Assembly: GCA_037178625.1 (NCBI GenBank)
Contig: CM074144.1
Coordinates: 496,001-560,000 of the forward strand
Source: Skeletonema tropicum
Taxonomy: Eukaryota > Bacillariophyta > Thalassiosirophyceae > Thalassiosirales > Thalassiosiraceae
Direction of reading: 5' to 3'
DNA length: 64,000 bases
Part shown: positions 33,301 to 42,440 of the stretch, in pieces
How the letters are laid out: each line of letters begins with the position of its first letter
Numbering within the stretch: the first letter of the stretch is position 1
Made by a program: the position numbers and the translations under genes
Notes under the pieces: generated by a model
Seen by the model: the letters and a program-made list of their open reading frames with translations, nothing else
What the model was told of the DNA's origin: nothing
Databases searched by the model: none

Positions 33301-35930
33301 ATCATGATGCGGTCGAGGTTCTAAAGCAGCAACTGGCTGAGTTCAATGAGTCTGCAGCTGTATTTGAGGAAACTGTTGCCACTTACAAGAATCTCATCGG
33401 CGAAGCCGAAGAGAGAAATGATTTTCTACAGGAGGAGCTCAGAGTGTTGAAAGCGGAAAAGCGCGATGATGAGAAGCAACTTGCTTCAGCCATTACACTC
33501 GAAATTGCACAGCAAGAGAGGGATAACTTGAAGCAACAGTTGCAAGATGTTGAAACAAAGTATCAAGCACTTGAATCGGAAAAGATCGAGCTTGTCTCTC
33601 GGGCAAAAGAAAGCTCTACAGCGATGCTACAAGAGAAGGATTTATTGGAGCAGCAGTTGCAGCATGCTGGAATGCGCGTCGATGAACTGCTCGGCGTGAT
33701 ACAAGAGATGAGAGATGCAAACGAAGTTGCGAAGCAGTCTAATCAAGATGAATTGGAAGACTTGGCTCAGAAATGTGAGTCCGTCCAAGTAGAAAACAAG
33801 AAGCTCATCGAAGAAGTCGCACGTGCAAAGAAGAGCTTGGAAGAAATCCACGGCGAGTTTGACCAGACTCTCACAGTCACATGTGAGGCGCATGAAAAGG
33901 CTCTGCGTGAGAAACAGCTAGAATGCCAGGAATTGAATGAGCAGTTGGACGGAGTGATGAAGGAACTATCGAGACTCACTGTTGCAGATCCATCTACGGA
34001 ACAACCGCAAAAGAAACTCGAAAGCTCGAAGAAGATTGCCTTATTGGAGAAAGCAAGAAAGGAGCTACCCGCTGCAAGATTATCCAAAGACAACGAAGGA
34101 CTGCACGCATCAAAGCGTGGGCTCGACGAACATCTACGCAACTTGGAGAAGACTCTACTAGCTGAGGCAATTAAACAAGAAGTGACACAAAGTGAGAACG
34201 ACAGCCTGAAGGAGCAGATCCGAGATGTCGAGACCAAGTGCCAGACTATTGAAGAAGAGAAAAAGAAGCTCATTGTGGAAGTTAAGCGAGCAAAGGATAG
34301 TTTTGAGCAAGTCCTTGGTGAGTTCGAAGAAGAGTTGAAAGCAACGTGCGAGGCAAGTGAGCAAGCTCTAAGTGAAAAACAAGAGGAGTGCAAGGGATTA
34401 ATTGAGCAATTAGACAGATTGAAAGCAGAGCTGTCCGACTCAAAAGAAACCTCTCTACAAGAAATCACAAGACTAACAGACATGGCATCCACAGATAAGG
34501 CACACATGGACGAGATCCAAAAGGAGCTCGAATTTTCGAAGGAGGAAATCAAGCGCAGAGAGAAACTATTGGAGGAAGTCCGAGAAGAGCTTGCAGATTC
34601 CGAAGAGAGCGAGAGAGCGCTTCAAGAGATAGTCGCGCTTCACGAGGCTTCCATCGAGACACTCAAGAAAGAGTTGGACACAGCAACTAAGAAGGTAGCA
34701 GAGCTGCCCAGATTAATTTCACAAGTGGAAGCATTCAAATCTGAGAGTCAAGGCAAAATCGACGAAGTGAAAAAGGAGCTCTACGATACGAAGAAATCTC
34801 TGAAAGAGTCCGTAGAAGTTTGTATGCAGCAAAGATCTGAGATAGCCAAGGGTAGTGCCTTAGCTAGGGAAAACAAGAGCCTAAATGAAAAAATTAAATT
34901 ATTGAACAAGGCAAAAATGGGTCTTGAAAGTGATGCTGCTAATCACGACCAAGCCATCTCAATGATCGAGCATGAGCTTAAAACAACAAGATCGGAGATT
35001 ACGTTGAAGAATAGGCAAATTCAAGTTGCTCAAGACGAGAAAGAGAAGACAAAGCGTGAGTTGGACATGGCAATTCAAAGTATGGAAGAAGTTGTGGGAT
35101 CCCTACAGAAACAAGTGAAGGCAGCTGAGTCTGATAAGGAGAAGAACAAAGCCATGTACGAAAAGGATATTCAACTCCAGCAGCAGGAAGTGGAGGCACT
35201 CCAGAAGAAGCACTCTGCGGCCATGTCCGATCTAGATTCACTGTCTGAGCTCATATCGAATTTGAAGGCGTCTCTGGAAAGCGAGAAGGAAAAGGGCAAG
35301 ATCTTATTGGCTCAGTTTAACAACAGCGAGGAAGAAAGGAAGCTTCAAACAAAGCAAAAGGCAGAGTTGGAGGAGGATTTGGCCGCGGCGATGAAATCCG
35401 TTGAAGAACTAACAGAGCAGATTAGCTGCCTTGAGGCGGATTTAGCAGTTGCAATAACGGAGGATGAAGAGCGGGAGCTGAGGGAAAAGCTTTTGTTACA
35501 AGAACAAGAACTAACAGAGCTCAGAGCCAAGGTTGAAAGTATCGAGACATCTAGGAAGAACCTCCAAGATGAATTTAAGTCCTCTATCCACAAAAAGGAT
35601 GAAGAATCAACCAAGCTCCGAATTGTTCTTCAAGAAGCAAAAGACAAACTGTCTCGACTTCATGCGGAGAATGAAAAGTTGAAAAATGAAAATTCAGATG
35701 CAGTGAACAGTATGAGTGAAATGCTAAACGAGGCCGTAAGAGGCCGTGCCGAGGTCGAAACGTCCCTACAAGAGAGTATCCATATGCTAGAAAAGCAGAA
35801 ACGCTTGGATATCAAGAAGAACTCTCAAATATCTAAGATGGAACACGAGGTACAGATTCTCCAGACCAAGGAACGATACCAAGAGACCTTGATTGCCTCG
35901 CTAAAGAATCAAATCAAGCGAGGTGTGTAG
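30336..35930 (+). CDS. Giant coiled-coil protein, 1864 residues, single exon
   Basis: Uninterrupted 5.6-kb ORF. Residues 1-185 are acidic and disordered (DDDDDYEDLV near 43-52). From about 190 to the C-terminus nearly all the sequence is heptad-patterned and rich in E, K, Q and L. Breaks include an Asn-rich insert (about 262-278) and an Ala/Gly/Cys patch (AAAAAAVVVKKSGCGGC, about 563-579). Related sub-segments occur at roughly 1180-1215 and 1305-1345 (EKKKLIVEVKRAKDSFEQVL versus ENKKLIEEVARAKKSLEEIH), which points to internal duplication. No motor, PH or GRIP domain is visible. The general form is like golgin, centrosomal or myosin-tail proteins, but composition alone cannot assign it. The intact frame contrasts with disrupted neighbours. 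Confidence 0.85.
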   Translation: MVFPEEAVYGTIQPSPSTQKLDGRDDTSSAAPQTPTSTTNDDDDDYEDLVHVTSRDEEGNPCAEIEVTRAIYTKRSLTLTATASNSMVDQQLHLVGSRRSGGGSLEHQEELSPHIDTDVININNSSINHSESGNIIGLPEIVSIIDNNNNAPPPQLPLSPSANSIGTTTDFSLTKFEQQHDSTNDIKQYLLKLKSDRDRYKHERNTLQSQLDIADTTKVQQVQQVQQELEILKEKADEQITILLEELKSTKIQLADLTNNNNNNSANNNPHNNNNNNMEELTKQLSQLKHQLSQTQQQLDDEKSSSSLVLATKMEEVRQSQFEQYKLQLSQLEDKFKVDLAEVRVHKEMEVQKFQDELRVARGVQEQLARQVEEREDELSKVQGVLDELTMEHDECGPTLVAMEEALVLVRSEMKEVVSRVESEKEGLAGQLEAKHMELVQVKGEYANDHDRMKEQVANLTNLVETKSTDLTKSHELTTSLQKELSSSKLETSKAMELITTLSEENFKLKQEVEAMNKARLQHEQREQERNVEVVRLQAKLEEIHSLVPSPSQDSSKDGNAAAAAAAVVVKKSGCGGCATVPDLEDGAESKTTTSTNLVAVNNIYINEELDATRNKLRIVEAERDIIKSQLDDMKKLSSSTDTKADEVVAELEEKLEKAEKLYVDVAVENSELKAKLGSPKNGNQSSNSNYNDMASELKSIKATLLIKNAEIATLKRQVSLKENEQKVSVAPAANDPTEEATKLKDGVVLEIVNLIENMPQLPTTDHTKASAETVADVPEGITRGNDIDDIKQEHRVEVKLLMEKHAYLKTQVQLLTKQKDHLASAYEVEQTCSAELESSLQDMVALLEAERSMHSGKMNELKVIKHKFSKLKKKRVPVDAAYKASLRLLEQLERKKVASKSSGEIEKVMKAAIDLINGLTDAVENEDSSEQSPASSKDSLPNDKHTKALSEACEKLELGVKSMKMKLTTKTTEYDELLNAKAVDEATHHDAVEVLKQQLAEFNESAAVFEETVATYKNLIGEAEERNDFLQEELRVLKAEKRDDEKQLASAITLEIAQQERDNLKQQLQDVETKYQALESEKIELVSRAKESSTAMLQEKDLLEQQLQHAGMRVDELLGVIQEMRDANEVAKQSNQDELEDLAQKCESVQVENKKLIEEVARAKKSLEEIHGEFDQTLTVTCEAHEKALREKQLECQELNEQLDGVMKELSRLTVADPSTEQPQKKLESSKKIALLEKARKELPAARLSKDNEGLHASKRGLDEHLRNLEKTLLAEAIKQEVTQSENDSLKEQIRDVETKCQTIEEEKKKLIVEVKRAKDSFEQVLGEFEEELKATCEASEQALSEKQEECKGLIEQLDRLKAELSDSKETSLQEITRLTDMASTDKAHMDEIQKELEFSKEEIKRREKLLEEVREELADSEESERALQEIVALHEASIETLKKELDTATKKVAELPRLISQVEAFKSESQGKIDEVKKELYDTKKSLKESVEVCMQQRSEIAKGSALARENKSLNEKIKLLNKAKMGLESDAANHDQAISMIEHELKTTRSEITLKNRQIQVAQDEKEKTKRELDMAIQSMEEVVGSLQKQVKAAESDKEKNKAMYEKDIQLQQQEVEALQKKHSAAMSDLDSLSELISNLKASLESEKEKGKILLAQFNNSEEERKLQTKQKAELEEDLAAAMKSVEELTEQISCLEADLAVAITEDEERELREKLLLQEQELTELRAKVESIETSRKNLQDEFKSSIHKKDEESTKLRIVLQEAKDKLSRLHAENEKLKNENSDAVNSMSEMLNEAVRGRAEVETSLQESIHMLEKQKRLDIKKNSQISKMEHEVQILQTKERYQETLIASLKNQIKRGV

Positions 35931-36370
35931 ATGTAGAGATTTTATTCATATAAATGGGATGCTACGCCTGCTGTAGCAATGTTAAGAATAAAAAGTTGTA
36001 ATTAGTAATTAGGTTAAGAATAAAAAGTTGTAATTAGTTAAACGTTTGAAAAATACTATGATTTTCTAAGTTCCCCCATCAAAGGAGATGTGTAGTTCTC
36101 AAAGACAACCTTATCCACGGTGCAAATAAGTTTGGACGCGCCTAATCGAATGACAGTCTGAAATCCACTCAGCCTTGACGACGGCGCAAAGAAGATCAGA
36201 GAGTAGACATCATTACGTTGAATACTTATCTGTTGCGCGGATCCAGATGCTTGATTGAGTTGCCATCAGTCTAGAGAGATTAGAGTTGAAATCAAACCCT
36301 CTACCTTCATCTCATGCTTTTCTACCTTTCAGGTTCACTTTATAATACTTATTTCTCACTAAATGAACAC
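35931..36370. other. Intergenic, no gene seen
   Basis: Contains a short tandem duplication (AGAATAAAAAGTTGTAATTAGT, near 35985-36040) just after the coiled-coil gene, which may include its 3'UTR and polyadenylation region. Confidence 0.4.
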
Positions 36371-37255
36371 CTAGTGTGACGTCGACTTTGAATCCACCAA
36401 ACGAATACACATTGCCCAGTGTTTCATCTTCAAAGTCTTGGTATTTCCCAACTTATCAATTACAAATTGTATACTTGCTTCATCTCCCTCGTTGGGGAAA
36501 TCAGCAACAATTGCAAACGTCCACTCGTGTGAGCTGCGAAGTACCCATGCAAAGTCATGGATACGGAGTTGGTTAATGAGATTTAGGGCCTTAGTGGGGT
36601 TGGGTTCGATAATCTGATACTTGGTAGAACGGAACGTGTCGCCTAGATCAAAGTTTGGGCCATCCAGCTCTGTGAGACGATCAAGGGATAGCGACGCTTC
36701 TGATGACGATGGCTTGTCAGCAGCAGAGTTGGAGGTATTATATTCCATGGCCACAGTGTGCAGCCTGGACTTCTTACGTGAGGACTTGGTCTGTGAAGGA
36801 CGGTTCGAAGGCAAGGGACTCGTCTTCTCATCGCCGTTCTTCAGGGAGGAGTATGAAATAACACCACGACCTCTTCTTGATGGCAGTTCCTTGTGCAGCA
36901 CTGCACCTACGCACCTTGGTGATACATTCCGACAGACCCTAGAACCAGAACCATGATTCGACGAGAAGTTCTGATGTTCATGCTCATGCAACTTAATTGA
37001 TATCTGAAGATAATTCACAAGCGAGTTAATGTTATCGTCGTCGGAGATGGTACTGCGCCTCCTTAACGTGCCAGATCGAGGATGAGGATCTGACAACGGT
37101 ATTGAGAGCGGCAGGTGACGTTGAAGTTTGGCAGCCTTGATGGGTGGAACGACGAGAGAATCTTGAATCCAGCTGGAAAGAAAGGCTGAGGCACGTTCGT
37201 AGCTTTCTGCTTTGTTGGATGCGTCGGCGTATCGGTGGTTCATTGTTTTTGTCAT
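36371..37255 (-). CDS. Diatom-type hypothetical protein, short paralogue
   Basis: Intact 294-residue ORF, a paralogue of the gene at 61022-62164. The conserved C-terminal ~95 residues form a compact domain: FDLGDTFRSTKYQIIEPNPT, HDFAWVLRSSHEWTFAIVAD, then an FVIDKLGNTKTLKMKHWA segment. I associate this type with lineage-specific diatom proteins of unknown function. The first ~190 residues are basic and disordered, with CVGAVLHKELPSRR conserved in both copies. Relative to its paralogue it lacks about 93 residues in the middle. No signal peptide or membrane segment. Confidence 0.75.
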   Translation of the reverse strand: MTKTMNHRYADASNKAESYERASAFLSSWIQDSLVVPPIKAAKLQRHLPLSIPLSDPHPRSGTLRRRSTISDDDNINSLVNYLQISIKLHEHEHQNFSSNHGSGSRVCRNVSPRCVGAVLHKELPSRRGRGVISYSSLKNGDEKTSPLPSNRPSQTKSSRKKSRLHTVAMEYNTSNSAADKPSSSEASLSLDRLTELDGPNFDLGDTFRSTKYQIIEPNPTKALNLINQLRIHDFAWVLRSSHEWTFAIVADFPNEGDEASIQFVIDKLGNTKTLKMKHWAMCIRLVDSKSTSH

Positions 37256-37673
37256 ATTATTGATGCTGTGTAGTGTTTATCAGTTTTATGACTTACGGAA
37301 ATGCTCAACCAAAGTAAGCTTATGTATTATTATTTGTGATATCGCTCCATGCTCCAAAAGCAGTCTTTGATCTGATCTGCAATGAATATCTATCTATTGA
37401 TGTGAATTGTGAGGCCTAATAGATGAGAAGAAGGCCTGAATTAAAAGGCCTGTTGTGTAAAAATGGATATCATTCTATTGATATATACCCATTAGGAGTA
37501 CCCATTTCGAAACATTTTCTTTTGGGGCTTCATAGTATTCCTACGTAATGTACAGTTTCCTAAAAGAAAGATCTCCTAAAAGCCCTTTAGCGTAGATTGA
37601 ATTGTACTTATTGTAGCAAGCAATCTCAAAATTGTTTCGATTGAGCGAGAGCCCCAACGAGAGAGCCCAAAAT
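37256..37673. other. Upstream region of the gene at 37255, no further feature
   Basis: About 420 bp of AT-rich non-coding sequence. The first bases upstream of the ATG resemble those upstream of the paralogue (GTCATATT...CTGTGTAGTGTTT). Confidence 0.4.
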
Positions 37674-38195
37674 GTGCCAGGGCGCCTGCACGCCAGCTGA
37701 AAGAGAGGCGTTAACAGCCAGGAACTCAGGCATCATCGATTTTCGAGCGCCGACCCCATGCCTGCGAAATAAAGGCAGGCGATGGGGTCGGCGGCAGATT
37801 CGTCTCACCACAGTATGTTGCTTTCAGATTGAAATGTTGCTTGTGACTGTGCGACAGGCGATGCGAAACTTCGAACTTTTCGGATACCTAATTGTAACAA
37901 TGACGTAACAACGGACATCGTACAATCGTACTCAATCAATTTCGAATGCGACTGATCGCATAAAGCAATGCTGCCCGCTTGAGCAATGAAACGGCTAGCA
38001 ATACGAAGAGAAGGATTATAGCTTAATAGCAACATTATTTAGTTTTAGTGGGTAGTGTGCAACGAATCTGCCGCCGACCGCCGACCCCATCGCGCGCCTG
38101 CCTATCGCAGGCGGGGCGGCTTCAAAAATCAAAGATGCCTGTCCTGCGTTGCCGCTGCATCTCTCAGCGGCGTGCATTGCAGGCGCCTATCTGCA
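37674..38195. mobile_element. ~520-bp fold-back element, hAT-like ends
   Basis: The left arm (CAGGGCGCCTGCACGCC... to GGCGGCAGATTCGT, about 37678-37802) matches the reverse complement of the right arm (about 38060-38195: ACGAATCTGCCGCCGACC ... TGCAGGCGCCTATCTG) over ~125 bp with indels. GGGGTCGGCG and GGCAGGCG motifs form secondary hairpins in each arm. The CAGGG start is usual for hAT elements and a hAT transposase relic lies 0.5 kb away, but no target duplication was found. Confidence 0.65.
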
Positions 38196-38703
38196 TTACA
38201 GGGACCTGCCGCGAACTGGACCCCTTAGACCCCCTCCAAATCACAGCCTAGCCTAAATTTTTAGACCCCCCTCCTCCGGTTTCGACTAGTAGGTAACTTA
38301 GTTAATTTATCAATTATTAGTAGACGTTAGTAATACTTCTACTACTTCTGATACATCTCTCCCCCCCTATTTTAACAACGCGATTTTCAACACGATCCTT
38401 CCAGCCACTGCAGCAACACACAACATCATGAAGTCATCGCATTGGTGGTGAGGTGCGTGGGGCAGAGCATAGGCTTTTGACTTTTGATTCTAGTTCGCAC
38501 GATCTTGATTTTTAGTGCGCATCCCTCACATAATCGCGCACTCGAGTCCTACGGTAGGAACTAGTGGCTGACATACTGGGCTAAAAAAATGTGCGCTGCT
38601 GGGACGTTGTGGCAGTTGGCAATGTTAGATGAGGATTCAGCTCTCGAATCAACATGAGTATGCATCCTAGTAGAAGTAACATTTAACAAAACTATTTATG
38701 TAT
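38196..38703. other. Intergenic, no gene seen
   Basis: About 500 bp, possibly the eroded body of the neighbouring hAT element. No clear coding frame. Confidence 0.4.
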
Positions 38704-39119
38704 TCACAATCCCCGCTTGTTGTAGGCTAGGTGAAGGTAGAGGAACATCTGGTCACCTAACGTACGAGTCTGGTATAGGTTAAAGTTGTTGTTGAGGAGT
38801 GAGTAGACCCGTTCTGCAGCCCCTGATGATGGCATCACAAGGGACAATAGCTGAGCTGCGTCCCAATAGTAAAATAAGCTGCTATTGCAATTGCATTGAT
38901 TTGAGCGACAGCCACAGTACCTGCAACTTTCATTTCTCCTAGAATCCTCGGCAAGTTCAGCGTCAAGATTGAGATACTGCTGGTAGTGCCAAGAGAGAAT
39001 AGCTGAGTGATCTTTGTTGTCAAAACCGCGCCCAAAATCAGAGAATGAAAGTCTACGCATCCTACATCGGAATAGTATAAATAGCTGCATCGACGGTAGC
39101 ATTGCTGCTCTGAATTCAA
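38704..39119 (-). pseudogene. hAT transposase C-terminal relic
   Basis: The minus frame ends with WDAAQLLSLVMPSSGAAERV, YSLLNNNFNLYQ and LYLHLAYNKRG. This is the hAT dimerisation domain at the C-terminus of hAT transposases (the hallmark is a P-S-S-x-A-A-E-R-V-[FY]-S-L-L string). Upstream the similarity switches frames (LPRILGEMKVAGTV in a second frame), and the catalytic DDE core and BED finger are missing. It is a dead fragment of a cut-and-paste transposon. Confidence 0.8.
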
Positions 39120-39351
39120 ACGCTGAAAGCTACCTCACGGCTTCCCTCGGCTGGGGTAGGTGATGGCATCGTCAATCGTCATGATGAAGAAGGAGGGTAG
39201 GAGAAGAAGTGAAGAGCGAAGTGGGAGGAAATAATTCTGCTGGGGAATGGGCGGGGAAGACAAGAATTTAGTGCGCACCCGCACTAGCGCACTAGAATTA
39301 TCGCGGTTTCCCGCTCGGAATAAGTAGTGTCCTTGAACTTGATCTTTAATA

Positions 39352-39684
39352 GGGTGTCCGAGATGAGGTTAGGATTCCTACTTTCCCACGTAGGATTCCC
39401 ACCTCGGAATCCGAGGTGGGAATCTGGGGTCAAAAATTGCTTTTGTGTCCAAGCATCAAATTTCCACCCCCAAATTCCACTTTCCGAGGGTCTGCGCGAT
39501 ACTCCCCGCACAAAATAAAAAAATGCGTGGGATTCTGGGGTAGGAAAGTGGAAAAGTAGAATCCTACGTCGACGTGGGATTCTGGGGTGGACGTAGGATT
39601 TTGATTTTCAGAATAAAAATTCGACATGGGATTCTGGGGTGGGAAAGTGGGAATTTGGGGTGGGAAAGTGGATCTTGGACACCC
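39352..39684. mobile_element. 333-bp MITE with TAATA target duplication
   Basis: The ends are inverted (GGGTGTCCGAGAT at 39352; reverse complement GGGTGTCCAAGAT ending 39684). It is flanked by TAATA at 39347-39351 and 39685-39689. The interior is built from repeats of GTGGGATTCTGGGGT and GGGAAAGTGG and their inverses. No real gene lies inside; the short ORFs are translations of these repeats. Confidence 0.8.
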
Positions 39685-39806
39685 TAATAAGAAGGCTTGA
39701 CCCTGCTTGAATATCTGCAAACAAACTGGAGGAGGTACCATACTTAGGTAGGTGGACACTTCATCTTCCGCACCCGCCCCTCAATCCAATGCATGCATGC
39801 ACGCAT

Positions 39807-40067
39807 ATCTGCAGCCACGAAAAAACAGCTGACAGCGAGAGCGAGGCTATGCAATGTTTAGTTCAAGTTCAAGGACAATATTCCGAGCGAGAAATCCGCG
39901 ATAATAATATCTACTTACGCTCGCCCGAGCGGAGGTCCGCCATGCAATCTGCAGCCACGATACGACTATGTAAACAGCTGAGACGATAGGCCAAACCATC
40001 TCTATGCAATGTTTAGTTCAAGTTCAAGGACACTATTCCGAGCGAGAAATCCGCGACAATAATATCT
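39807..40067. repeat. Tandem duplication, two ~106-121-bp units
   Basis: Unit 1 (39807-39912) and unit 2 (39947-40067) both start ATCTGCAGCCACGA and continue with ACAGCTGA. Both end with the same 66-bp block (39847-39912 and 40002-40067), which has two differences. A GC-rich hairpin (CGCTCG CC CGAGCG, about 39918-39932) lies between them. It lies beside the 3' side of the Helitron. Confidence 0.85.
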
Positions 40068-40104
40068 AAGTAAGTAGGAGTATTGTATCCGAGTCAATCA
40101 GGTT

Positions 40105-40293
40105 CTAAAAAGGAATAGTCAGCCACCTAAGTACCTGATTGTGCTGTACCACATTGGCGTGCGGCGGCAGGGCAAGCTTCTCCCGGCTTTCGTGCTTCTG
40201 TTCTTGCTGCACGAAATTCTCTTGCTGCATAAAGTGAGCATAATAGAGCACTTGTTTTTTGGGTAGGTGCTTTCGTAGATCCAAAAGGTTCAT
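40105..40293 (-). CDS. Possible captured exon, 53-62 codons
   Basis: On the minus strand ATG 40293 opens MNLLDLRKHLPKKQVLYYAH. Gln-rich helix-like sequence follows, up to ...NVVQHNQ, where CAG|GTACTT would be an acceptable splice donor. It lies downstream of the Helitron helicase ORF on the same strand. There is no family match by eye and it may be non-coding. Confidence 0.2.
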   Translation of the reverse strand: MNLLDLRKHLPKKQVLYYAHFMQQENFVQQEQKHESREKLALPPHANVVQHNQVLRWLTIPF

Positions 40294-40487
40294 CTGTATA
40301 ATGTATTCTCTAGTTGTTATTATATGATTATGAGATTGGTGCTGAGCAGTATGCCAACATGTGAAGAACTGTTCTTTGCCTTACAGAGCAAAGAGCTTGT
40401 AAGAGCCTGTTTTTTCTTATTACAATTACAATCTGCTGAGCAGTTTCTCCTTATGAACTTTCTGATTACTAGTAATAGTAAAACTCT

Positions 40488-42407
40488 TCACTGCATTGTA
40501 TCGATCTCTGCATTTGATTGGTAACCCAACATGTCGAGAACTGGTCGTTCTTTGGTGTCCTTCAAACGTTGCTCGAAGCGAATGAGATTTTGAGGAATAT
40601 TGAAGCCGCGTTCCAGGTCTAAGGGTTTCATCAGATACAGTCCAGCTAGTGTTCTCACCCTCGACAAGACAACGTAGACCCAGTTCACGCATCGATAATT
40701 CCAGTCATTGACGATGAGGATGTCTTTGGACATTCCCTGGAGCTTGTGGCCTGTTGTTGCTATGTTAGAGTTGACAGGAACCTGTTTGACCTTGGCGTTG
40801 CCGATGGTTGTACTGATTGTTTCAGTCAGAGGGAACTTGATTGTGGCTGAGAATTCTTGTGGTTTGAGCTTGAAGGTCCGTGCTTTGGTGCCGGTGGTTG
40901 GGTAATGCTCAAACTCCACCCACTCGACGTCGTCAACCGACACAGTCCATACCTTCTTTCCATCCCAATTTTTCCACCTCCTCTCCCGCCCATCCTTTCT
41001 AAGTTTGATTTTCAAGCACTTGCAAAGAGTCCCGTTGCCTCGCCCTTGGTCAAGATCCTCATTCGTTATGCACATATGGTGGGATCCGGGGTAGATGCGC
41101 AGGGCAGGCTCGATTTTAGCTCCTTTTGCTGCAAACTCGGTTGACCTTATGTCATCATCTCCCAGCTGCGTGATGACAGTGTCATGGAAATGCGCGGAAA
41201 CTTTTCTACGCTGCCTTCGTTTCCTCTTCTTGCTGTTGCCGCTTTCATTCTCAGTCGTTTTGGATATAGATACTGATGCCTCAATTATGAGAGTGTGATC
41301 AGGAGGTGGGCTATCGTCATCAATGGTAGGATGCGATTCATCGATGTGCATTTTGAATGATGCTGCCGTGACGCCATTTCGTTCTTTGTTGGTAGAGCAT
41401 GCAAAACATGCGTCAGGTGCGTGTTCGGGCAATGTTAGCGTGGAAGTGGAGCTAGTACTAGTGCTGACGACGCGCTTGTTTATTAGCTCTCTATCTTCAC
41501 GTGTATCCTCCCCCATTCTCATTCTAGCGAGTATTTCCCCAAACTCGGGGTCGTCTTTGAATCTGTGGCTATTATCAAGAAAGATGGCACAGTTGATAGT
41601 ATTCTCCCAAATTGAAGCTGCATCGGAGTCTGAGTAGAGGACATCATCTTCTGCACAGATTGGCTTCAGTTGGTGGAAGTCTCCAGAGAAGACTATTGAA
41701 ACCCCCCCATAAACCATGTCATATCGGCCTGTCAGCTTTTTCAGCTGTTTGTCAAGTTTTACGACATCGTTTGCCTTGAAAAAAGATATTTCATCAATAA
41801 TGAGGATTCGCACATCATCGCGCCAAATAGCCCTCATCTCATCATTGATCCTACTTTTGTTCAAGTGGGCTGCGCTGTGGATTGTTGTTCCTCCAAAGAG
41901 AGCTGCAGCTGACCCAGTCGTTGCAGTGAAGTAGAAGGTATAATCATTGAAGGCGGCTGCGATAGCAGTGCAAAATCTGTGACAGTAGTATTGGGCTGCT
42001 TCCATAGTTGTACTCTTGCCACAACCAGCGGGACCTGTGATGAACATAACGAGGTGCTCCTTTCCTCCCTTTGCTTTGAGATCCCGGACTAGACTGTCTT
42101 TTGTATGTTGCACGCTTTCCGCCAAGGGACCAAGCGTTGCTCCTAGCAATTCTCCAAGCTTGGTATCATAGTGATTTCCCTCCATGACGAGCTGGAGCAG
42201 AAATGTACAACACACTATTTGATAGGCAATAAATTGTTTGTTGTCGAGGTTGTACTTACTGCTCTTGCCCCTTGCAATCTCGTACATGGTGGGAATCTGT
42301 TTGAGACATTGCTGCCTTAACTTTAACGATGAAGGTTCTTCTCCATCTTCATCTCCATCATCCATGTCTCTATCAAAGGTACCTTTATCACTGCTACTAA
42401 CAAGCAA
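40488..42407 (-). CDS. Helitron Pif1-like helicase domain
   Basis: 639 residues, with helicase motifs in order: Walker A ITGPAGCGKST (about 111-121), motif II IIDEISFF, motif III FSGDFHQLKPI, a motif V region ATTGHKLQGMSKD, and motif VI YVVLSRVRTLAGLYL. It would unwind DNA during rolling-circle transposition. It is in the same frame as the Rep ORF upstream, separated by one TGA and 11 codons, so the Met at 42407 is probably not a natural start. The insert between motifs III and V is Ser/Thr-rich (STSTSSTSTLTL). The C-terminus ends shortly after motif VI, as usual. Confidence 0.88.
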   Translation of the reverse strand: MLVSSSDKGTFDRDMDDGDEDGEEPSSLKLRQQCLKQIPTMYEIARGKSSKYNLDNKQFIAYQIVCCTFLLQLVMEGNHYDTKLGELLGATLGPLAESVQHTKDSLVRDLKAKGGKEHLVMFITGPAGCGKSTTMEAAQYYCHRFCTAIAAAFNDYTFYFTATTGSAAALFGGTTIHSAAHLNKSRINDEMRAIWRDDVRILIIDEISFFKANDVVKLDKQLKKLTGRYDMVYGGVSIVFSGDFHQLKPICAEDDVLYSDSDAASIWENTINCAIFLDNSHRFKDDPEFGEILARMRMGEDTREDRELINKRVVSTSTSSTSTLTLPEHAPDACFACSTNKERNGVTAASFKMHIDESHPTIDDDSPPPDHTLIIEASVSISKTTENESGNSKKRKRRQRRKVSAHFHDTVITQLGDDDIRSTEFAAKGAKIEPALRIYPGSHHMCITNEDLDQGRGNGTLCKCLKIKLRKDGRERRWKNWDGKKVWTVSVDDVEWVEFEHYPTTGTKARTFKLKPQEFSATIKFPLTETISTTIGNAKVKQVPVNSNIATTGHKLQGMSKDILIVNDWNYRCVNWVYVVLSRVRTLAGLYLMKPLDLERGFNIPQNLIRFEQRLKDTKERPVLDMLGYQSNAEIDTMQ

Positions 42408-42440
42408 AGATCCTTGAATGAAAGTGAGGATGTCCTCATA

